64,000 bases of DNA from Candidatus Pseudomonas phytovorans (lineage in GTDB: Bacteria > Pseudomonadota > Gammaproteobacteria > Pseudomonadales > Pseudomonadaceae): positions 1,896,001 through 1,960,000 of the forward strand of contig CP119325.1 of assembly GCA_029202525.1 (NCBI GenBank), read 5' to 3'. Both the position numbers and the translations under genes were made by a program. Positions 59,200 to 64,000 of the stretch are shown here, piece by piece. Within the stretch, counting starts at the first letter, position 1; the number at the start of each line of letters is the position of its first letter. The notes below the pieces were generated by a model. It saw only the letters and a list, made by a program, of their open reading frames with translations. It did not search any database and had not been told where the DNA came from.

Positions 59200-60270
59200 A
59201 TGTTCAAAGTGCTTCGCGACTGGATGCAGCGCTACTTCTCCGATGAGGAGGCGGTGGTGCTGGCTGTCCTGTTGTTCCTGGCTTTTACCGCCGTGCTGAC
59301 CTTGGGCGGCATGCTCGCGCCGGTGCTGGCGGGCATGGTGCTGGCGTTCCTCATGCAGGGGCTGGTCAATGCCCTGGAACGGCTGCGGGTACCGAGCCGG
59401 CTGGCGGTGATGCTGGTCTTTGCCCTGTTCATGGGCGCGTTGGCAGTGTTCATGCTGGTGTTGGTACCGCTGTTGTGGCACCAGCTGATTACCCTGTTCA
59501 ATGAGCTGCCGGGCATGCTTGGCAAGTGGCAGTCGTTATTGTTGCTGCTGCCCGAGCGCTACCCGCACCTGGTGTCGGACGAGCAGGTGCTGCACGCTAT
59601 CGAGTCGGTGCGTGGTGAAATCGGCAAGTTCGGCCAGTGGGCGTTGACCTTTTCGCTGTCGAGCCTGCCGTTGCTGGTCAATGCCATGATCTACCTGGTG
59701 CTGGTGCCGATTCTGGTGTTCTTTTTCCTCAAGGACCGCGAATTGATCGGCCGTTGGGTCAGTGGCTACCTGCCCAGCCAGCGTGCCTTGCTGAACCGGG
59801 TGGGCAGCGAGATGAACCGGCAGATTGCCAACTACATACGTGGCAAGGGCATCGAGATCCTGATTTGCGGCATTGCCACCTACATTGCGTTCATCAGCCT
59901 GGGGCTCAACTACGCAGCGTTGCTGGCGCTACTGGTGGGGTTGTCGGTGGTGGTGCCATACGTGGGCGCGGTGGTGGTCACTGTACCGGTGACCTTGATT
60001 GCGCTGTTCCAGTGGGGCTGGGGCGACCAGTTCATCTACCTGATGACGGTGTATGCGATCATCCAGGCGCTGGATGGCAATGTGCTGGTACCGCTGCTGT
60101 TCTCCGAGGCGGTGAGCCTGCACCCGGTGGCGATCATTTGCGCGGTACTGCTGTTTGGCGGGTTGTGGGGGTTCTGGGGGATCTTCTTTGCCATCCCGCT
60201 GGCGACCTTGATCAAGGCCGTGCTGGACGCCTGGCCGCGGCAGGAGCCTAGCGTTTCGCCAATGCTGTGA
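59200..60270 (+). CDS. AI-2E/PerM family membrane protein
   Basis: 356 residues with about eight membrane segments, including the duplicated N-terminal helices (LFLAFTAVLTLGGMLAPVLA) and the C-terminal GLSVVVPYVGAVVVTVPVTL and FALP-like FAIPLATLIKAV. Family members are permeases of varied or unknown substrate; quorum-signal transport cannot be assumed. The gene pairs with the TusA-like gene. Confidence 0.88.
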   Translation: MFKVLRDWMQRYFSDEEAVVLAVLLFLAFTAVLTLGGMLAPVLAGMVLAFLMQGLVNALERLRVPSRLAVMLVFALFMGALAVFMLVLVPLLWHQLITLFNELPGMLGKWQSLLLLLPERYPHLVSDEQVLHAIESVRGEIGKFGQWALTFSLSSLPLLVNAMIYLVLVPILVFFFLKDRELIGRWVSGYLPSQRALLNRVGSEMNRQIANYIRGKGIEILICGIATYIAFISLGLNYAALLALLVGLSVVVPYVGAVVVTVPVTLIALFQWGWGDQFIYLMTVYAIIQALDGNVLVPLLFSEAVSLHPVAIICAVLLFGGLWGFWGIFFAIPLATLIKAVLDAWPRQEPSVSPML

Positions 60271-60275
60271 ATGCA

Positions 60276-60300
60276 ATTGGGGCTGCAAAGCAGCCCCAAT
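60276..60300. terminator. Hairpin between perM and bcp
   Basis: ATTGGGGCTGC, AAA, GCAGCCCCAAT: an 11-bp perfect stem between convergent genes, without a T run. Confidence 0.65.
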
Positions 60301-60305
60301 CAATC

Positions 60306-60779
60306 TCAGGCCTTGTTCAGGCTCTGGGCAGCCGCCAACACGGCATCCACATGCCCGGGTACTTTCACACCGCGCCATTCCTGGCGCAGCACACCGTCCT
60401 TGTCGATCAGGAAGGTGCTGCGGTCAACGCCCATGTATTCCTTGCCATACAGCTTCTTCAGCTTGATCACGTCGAACAGCTGGCACAGGGCCTCGTCCTT
60501 GTCACTGATCAGCTCGAACGGGAAGCCTTGCTTGGCCTTGAAGTTCTCGTGCGACTTGATGCCATCGCGCGATACCCCGAACACCACGGTGTTGGCTGCG
60601 GCAAAAGCATCATGCTGGTCGCGGAACCCTTGGCCTTCGGTGGTGCAGCCCGGGGTGCTGTCCTTCGGGTAGAAGTACACCACCACTTGCTGGCCCTTGA
60701 GCCCGGCCAGGCTGACGGTGTGCCCACCGGTGGCCTGGGCCTGGAAATCGGCAACGGGTTGGTCGAGTGCTACAGCCAT
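60306..60779 (-). CDS. bcp: Peroxiredoxin, Bcp/PrxQ family
   Basis: 157 residues from the ATG at 60779. Thioredoxin-fold peroxidase with the peroxidatic Cys45 in YPKDSTPGCTTE and the conserved Arg in a later strand. The resolving Cys five residues later (Cys50 in E. coli Bcp) is Gln here; the only other Cys is C99 (EALCQLF). It may work as a 1-Cys or atypical enzyme. It follows gcvR by 11 bp. Confidence 0.92.
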   Translation of the reverse strand: MAVALDQPVADFQAQATGGHTVSLAGLKGQQVVVYFYPKDSTPGCTTEGQGFRDQHDAFAAANTVVFGVSRDGIKSHENFKAKQGFPFELISDKDEALCQLFDVIKLKKLYGKEYMGVDRSTFLIDKDGVLRQEWRGVKVPGHVDAVLAAAQSLNKA

Positions 60780-60790
60780 GGTCGGTTTCC

Positions 60791-61354
60791 TTACATTGGG
60801 TTCTGTGGACGCCATGGCTCGATCAGTGCATCGAGGTTCAGGGCGTCGGCAAAGTCCAGGAACTGGTCACGTAGCCAGCTGATCTGGGTACCGGCTGGCA
60901 AGATCACGGTGAACTGGGCGTTGAGCATGCTGCTGCCAGTCTGCGGTGCCAGGTAAGTGTCGCAGGTCATGGCTTCCAGCTCGACGCGGTGATCGAGGAA
61001 GAACTGGCACAGCTCGTTGATGATGTCCGGGCGGTAGGCGGCGCTGACATAAGCCACGTAGGGCAGGGCCTGCGGGCGCACTTCCTGGTCGGCGCTGCGC
61101 ACCACGTCCAGGGTCAGGCCGTGCTTCTTGCCCAGGCCTGGCAGGGTGGATTCGAGGCGCGCCAGGGCGTCCCAGCTGCCGCCCACCTGCAGCACCAGGG
61201 CACTGGTCTCGCCGTGGCGGCTCAGGCGCGAGGTGACCACCGCGCAGCGGTTTTCGAAGGCAGCGCGGCTGAGGACGTTGGCCAGTTCCATGGGATTCGG
61301 GCCCAAGGCACTGATGACAAGAAATTGTTCGCGGACGGAGGTGGGGGTGGACAT
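60791..61354 (-). CDS. gcvR: Glycine cleavage system transcriptional repressor GcvR
   Basis: 187 residues with two ACT-like domains: REQFLVISALGPNPMELANV in the first and ALPYVAYVSAAYRPDIINEL in the second. GcvR acts by binding GcvA rather than DNA in E. coli. It is divergent from dapA and probably co-transcribed with bcp, an arrangement I recall in other Pseudomonas. Confidence 0.88.
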   Translation of the reverse strand: MSTPTSVREQFLVISALGPNPMELANVLSRAAFENRCAVVTSRLSRHGETSALVLQVGGSWDALARLESTLPGLGKKHGLTLDVVRSADQEVRPQALPYVAYVSAAYRPDIINELCQFFLDHRVELEAMTCDTYLAPQTGSSMLNAQFTVILPAGTQISWLRDQFLDFADALNLDALIEPWRPQNPM

Positions 61355-61613
61355 GCAGCATTCCTAAAGCGATGAGCGGTCGGTGCAGGACGGTCTGAAG
61401 CCTCCTGTCGGCAGGGCCCGGGGCTCGCATGCGAGGTATTGGACGCTGGCGGGGAGCAAGGTCGACGGCCCGGCGGGCCGCGCTGCACCGATCAAAGGGT
61501 CAAGGGTAGCGAAATAAGGCGCCGAGGGGAATGCTCCGCCCGCCTGCTTCGCTTGTGCAAGGTCGATGCCCCCAGTACCATTACCGCTCTCTTTTTCCGG
61601 CAGGAGCAGTTAC

Positions 61614-62501
61614 ATGATTGCGGGCAGTATGGTGGCACTGGTCACACCCATGGATGCACAAGGGCGTGTTGACTGGGGCAGCCTCGACAAACTTGTAGAC
61701 TTCCACCTGGAAAACGGCACCCATGCGATCGTCGCTGTCGGCACCACCGGTGAGTCCGCCACGCTGGATGTCGAAGAGCACATCCTGGTCATCAAGCACG
61801 TGGTCGAGCGCGTCAAGCGCAGCAACCGCCGCGTTCCGGTCATCGCCGGTACCGGTGCCAACTCCACTGCCGAAGCCGTGCACCTGACCCAGAACGCCAA
61901 GAGCGCCGGTGCCGACGCCTGCCTGCTGGTAGTGCCGTACTACAACAAGCCGACCCAGGAAGGCTTGTACTTGCACTTCAAGCACATTGCCGAAGCCGTC
62001 GACATTCCACAGATCCTGTACAACGTACCCGGCCGCACCTCTTGCGACATGCAGGCCGAGACCGTGATCCGCCTGTCGACCGTGCCGAACATCATCGGCA
62101 TCAAGGAAGCCACCGGCGACCTGGTTCGCGCCAAGGCCATCCTCGATGGCGTCAGCAAGGACTTCATCGTCCTGTCTGGCGATGATCCGACTGCCGTCGA
62201 GCTGATCCTGATGGGCGGCAAGGGCAACATCTCCGTCACGGCCAACGTCGCCCCGCGCGAAATGGCCGACCTGTGCGAGGCCGCCCTTGAGGGCGATGCC
62301 GAGAAGGCCCGCGCAATCAACGAAAAACTCATGCCGCTGCATAAAGACCTGTTCTGCGAAGCCAACCCGATTCCTGTGAAATGGGCACTGGTGGAAATGG
62401 GCCTGATGCACAAAGGCATTCGCCTGCCACTGACCTGGCTGAGCGAAGGCTGCCACGAAAAAGTCCGTACTGCCTTGCGCCAGTCCGGCGTACTGGTTTA
62501 A
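61614..62501 (+). CDS. dapA: 4-hydroxy-tetrahydrodipicolinate synthase
   Basis: 295 residues from the ATG at 61614 (AGGAGCAG upstream). First committed step of lysine and diaminopimelate synthesis. Schiff-base Lys in IIGIKEATGDL, catalytic Tyr in YNVPGRTSCD, and substrate loop AVGTTGESATL are visible. bamC follows after 15 bp, as in many gammaproteobacteria. Confidence 0.97.
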   Translation: MIAGSMVALVTPMDAQGRVDWGSLDKLVDFHLENGTHAIVAVGTTGESATLDVEEHILVIKHVVERVKRSNRRVPVIAGTGANSTAEAVHLTQNAKSAGADACLLVVPYYNKPTQEGLYLHFKHIAEAVDIPQILYNVPGRTSCDMQAETVIRLSTVPNIIGIKEATGDLVRAKAILDGVSKDFIVLSGDDPTAVELILMGGKGNISVTANVAPREMADLCEAALEGDAEKARAINEKLMPLHKDLFCEANPIPVKWALVEMGLMHKGIRLPLTWLSEGCHEKVRTALRQSGVLV

Positions 62502-62516
62502 GAGGAAGTACACCGC

Positions 62517-63638
62517 ATGAAGCGACTGGCTGGTCTTTCCGCCCTTGCCCTGATTATCTCCAGCACCAGTGGGTGTGGCTGGCTGTGGGGCGAGGATGGC
62601 TATTTCCGCGACCGCGGCAGCGATTACCTGCAGGCGCACCCCACTGCGCAGATGCAACTGCCGCCGGACGCCAGCAACGTCAAACGACTTGACCCGTTGC
62701 TGCCCATTCCGCGTAACGTCGCCGACGATAACGCCACGGGCGAGTTCGAAGTGCCGCGCCCGCAACCGTTGACCGGTGGCGCCGCTCAGGTCACCGACTA
62801 CAGCCTGCAACGCAGCGGCAGCAGCCGTTGGGTGCTGGCCCAGCATTCGCCTGCCGAGGTGTGGCCAGTGGCCCGCCAGTTCTTCGAGGACAACGGCTTC
62901 CGCATTGCTGAAGAGCGCCCGCAGACCGGTGAATTCAACACCACCTGGCAGCGTTTCGACGAGCTGTCGGCATCGCTCGGTCAGCGCCTGGCCAGTACTG
63001 CAAGCAGCGGCGACAGCGAAGTGCGCGTACGTGTGCGCATGGAGCCTGGCGTGCAGCGCAACACCTCCGAGGTGTACGTGGTCAGCGTCGAGCGCCCGGC
63101 CGGCAGCACTGCCGAGCCAGGTTTCCCGTCAACCTCCAGCAATACCGGTGCCGATGCCCTGCTGGTCGACGAAATGCTTGCCAGCATGAACCGCAGCGCC
63201 GAGAAGGGCGGTTCGGTTTCGCTGCTGGCCGCGCGCGATTTCGACGCGCCAAGCCGCGTCAGCCTGAGCGAAGACGGCAGCGGCAACCCTGTGCTGTACC
63301 TGGGTTCTGACCTGGACCGCGCCTGGTCGGGTGTGGGCCGTGCGCTGGAGCAGGGCGGGGAGTGGCGTGTCGAAGACATCAACCGCAGCCTGGGCCTGTA
63401 CTACATCAACCTGTCTGAAAAACCTGACGACAAGCAGAACCAGCCGGGCTTCTTCAGCCGCATGTTCGGCAGCGCGCCGACCAAGGAAGAGCTTGAAGCC
63501 CGTGCCGAACGCTACCAGGTGCGCCTGAGCAAGGTGGGTGAGAGCGTGCAGGTCACGGTCGAGAAAAACATCAACACCGTGGCTCCGGCCGATGTCGCCC
63601 GCCGTGTGCTGAGCGCCATTCAGGACCACCTGGGTTAA
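62517..63638 (+). CDS. bamC: Outer membrane assembly lipoprotein BamC
   Basis: 373 residues. The lipobox (SSTSGC) gives lipidated Cys20. An N-terminal unstructured segment rich in Pro/Asn binds BamD, then two helix-grip domains (about 100-215 and 235-373, including QHSPAEVWPVARQFFEDNGF and RVSLSEDGSGNPVLYLGSDL). Accessory subunit of the BAM complex that inserts outer-membrane barrels. Confidence 0.94.
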   Translation: MKRLAGLSALALIISSTSGCGWLWGEDGYFRDRGSDYLQAHPTAQMQLPPDASNVKRLDPLLPIPRNVADDNATGEFEVPRPQPLTGGAAQVTDYSLQRSGSSRWVLAQHSPAEVWPVARQFFEDNGFRIAEERPQTGEFNTTWQRFDELSASLGQRLASTASSGDSEVRVRVRMEPGVQRNTSEVYVVSVERPAGSTAEPGFPSTSSNTGADALLVDEMLASMNRSAEKGGSVSLLAARDFDAPSRVSLSEDGSGNPVLYLGSDLDRAWSGVGRALEQGGEWRVEDINRSLGLYYINLSEKPDDKQNQPGFFSRMFGSAPTKEELEARAERYQVRLSKVGESVQVTVEKNINTVAPADVARRVLSAIQDHLG

Positions 63639-64000
63639 GTGCGCTTCGCGGTACTCGGAAGCGGCAGCCAAGGGAACGGCACGCTGATCGCCAGTGGTGA
63701 CACGTTCATCCTGGTCGATTGCGGCTTTTCCCTGCGTGAAACCGAGCGGCGCCTGGCGCTGCTCGGTGTCTCGGCGGCCCAGCTCAGCGCGGTACTGGTC
63801 ACCCACGAACATGCCGACCACGTGCATGGGGTCGGCTTGCTGTCGCGGCGCTACGATGTACCGGTCTACCTCAGCCAAGGGACCTTGCGCGGCATGCGCA
63901 AGCCGGTGGAGGTGGCCGGTTTTCTCGCTTGTGGCCAAAGCCTGCGTATCGGCCGCCTGGAAGTGACCGCAGCGCGGGTCGAGCACGACGCCTACGAGCC
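63639..64000 (+). CDS. Metallo-beta-lactamase-fold hydrolase, cut by the window edge
   Basis: The first 120 residues are visible, starting with GTG directly after the bamC stop. MRFAVLGSGSQGNGTLIASG opens the fold, and THEHADHVHG is the metal-binding HxHxDH motif. It resembles the YycJ/WalJ group of single-domain hydrolases. Translational coupling to bamC is likely. The C-terminus is outside the window. Confidence 0.85.
   Translation, partial: MRFAVLGSGSQGNGTLIASGDTFILVDCGFSLRETERRLALLGVSAAQLSAVLVTHEHADHVHGVGLLSRRYDVPVYLSQGTLRGMRKPVEVAGFLACGQSLRIGRLEVTAARVEHDAYE

Noticed and set aside
59200..60270. Autoinducer-2 exporter and hence a quorum-sensing locus
   Set aside because: The family name does not establish the substrate; there is no luxS or signal gene nearby and the neighbour is a sulfur carrier protein.

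Overview
The window is an ordinary, densely packed stretch of a Pseudomonas chromosome, most likely of the P. putida group. This rests on gene content and order (nrdA, a two-component pair, oprH-phoP-phoQ, dctA, rimO, kup, mprF, dinB, proS, aspS-yebC-ruvCAB-ybgC-tolQRAB-pal-cpoB-queEC, a dCACHE chemoreceptor beside a putrescine permease, nadA, bepA, bcp-gcvR/dapA-bamC), on high GC, and on nine inverted pairs of the roughly 35-bp REP sequence typical of P. putida. Species assignment is by recall of gene order, not by a search. No prophage, integrase, transposase, CRISPR array or rRNA operon was seen.

Layout. 1-3.7 kb: class Ia ribonucleotide reductase nrdA (leftward), with a NrdR/DnaA-type control region upstream and a second NrdR box pair downstream that probably serves the off-window nrdB. 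4-6.3 kb: an RstA/RstB-like two-component system. 6.3-7.9 kb: phosphopantetheinyl transferase and a periplasmic dienelactone-hydrolase-like protein. 8-10.8 kb: oprH-phoP-phoQ (Mg2+ response) with four phased PhoP half-sites. 11-12.5 kb: dctA behind a sigma-54 promoter. 12.6-15 kb: tRNA/rRNA modification-like genes and a GNAT enzyme. 15.2-19.3 kb: a four-gene cell-envelope module of unknown function (Gly-rich secreted repeat protein, DUF6502-like protein, DUF5666-like protein with a long EKV repeat tail, small outer-membrane barrel). This is the best candidate for an undescribed system. 19.4-26.9 kb: rimO, kup, and an aminoacyl-phosphatidylglycerol synthase/hydrolase pair. 27.1-27.9 kb: four tandem initiator tRNA genes, each with its own promoter and terminator. 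28-36.6 kb: SOS-controlled dinB, a lipoprotein, proS, an OprD porin, an AT-richer gap, HIT/slyX, a membrane-anchored cold-shock protein, a Dps-like ferritin and a ribbon-helix-helix protein. 36.7-49.3 kb: zinc-ribbon protein, aspS, yebC, ruvCAB, the Tol-Pal operon, queE/queC and tRNA-Lys. 49.3-54 kb: an atypical CDF protein, a McpU-like chemoreceptor and a PuuP-like putrescine importer. 54.4-64 kb: YdgA-like protein, nadA, bepA, tusA-like, perM, bcp-gcvR, dapA-bamC and the start of a metallo-beta-lactamase-fold gene cut by the window edge.

Functional themes: envelope integrity (Tol-Pal, BamC, BepA, OprH/PhoPQ, MprF and its hydrolase), DNA precursor supply and repair (NrdA, DinB, RuvABC), translation (fMet and Lys tRNAs, ProS, AspS, RimO, queuosine genes), and nutrient sensing and uptake (DctA, Kup, OprD, chemoreceptor plus polyamine permease). 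Overlapping starts and stops mark tight operons: rstAB, phoPQ, mprF-virJ-like, ruvAB, tolRAB and the DUF6502-DUF5666 pair.
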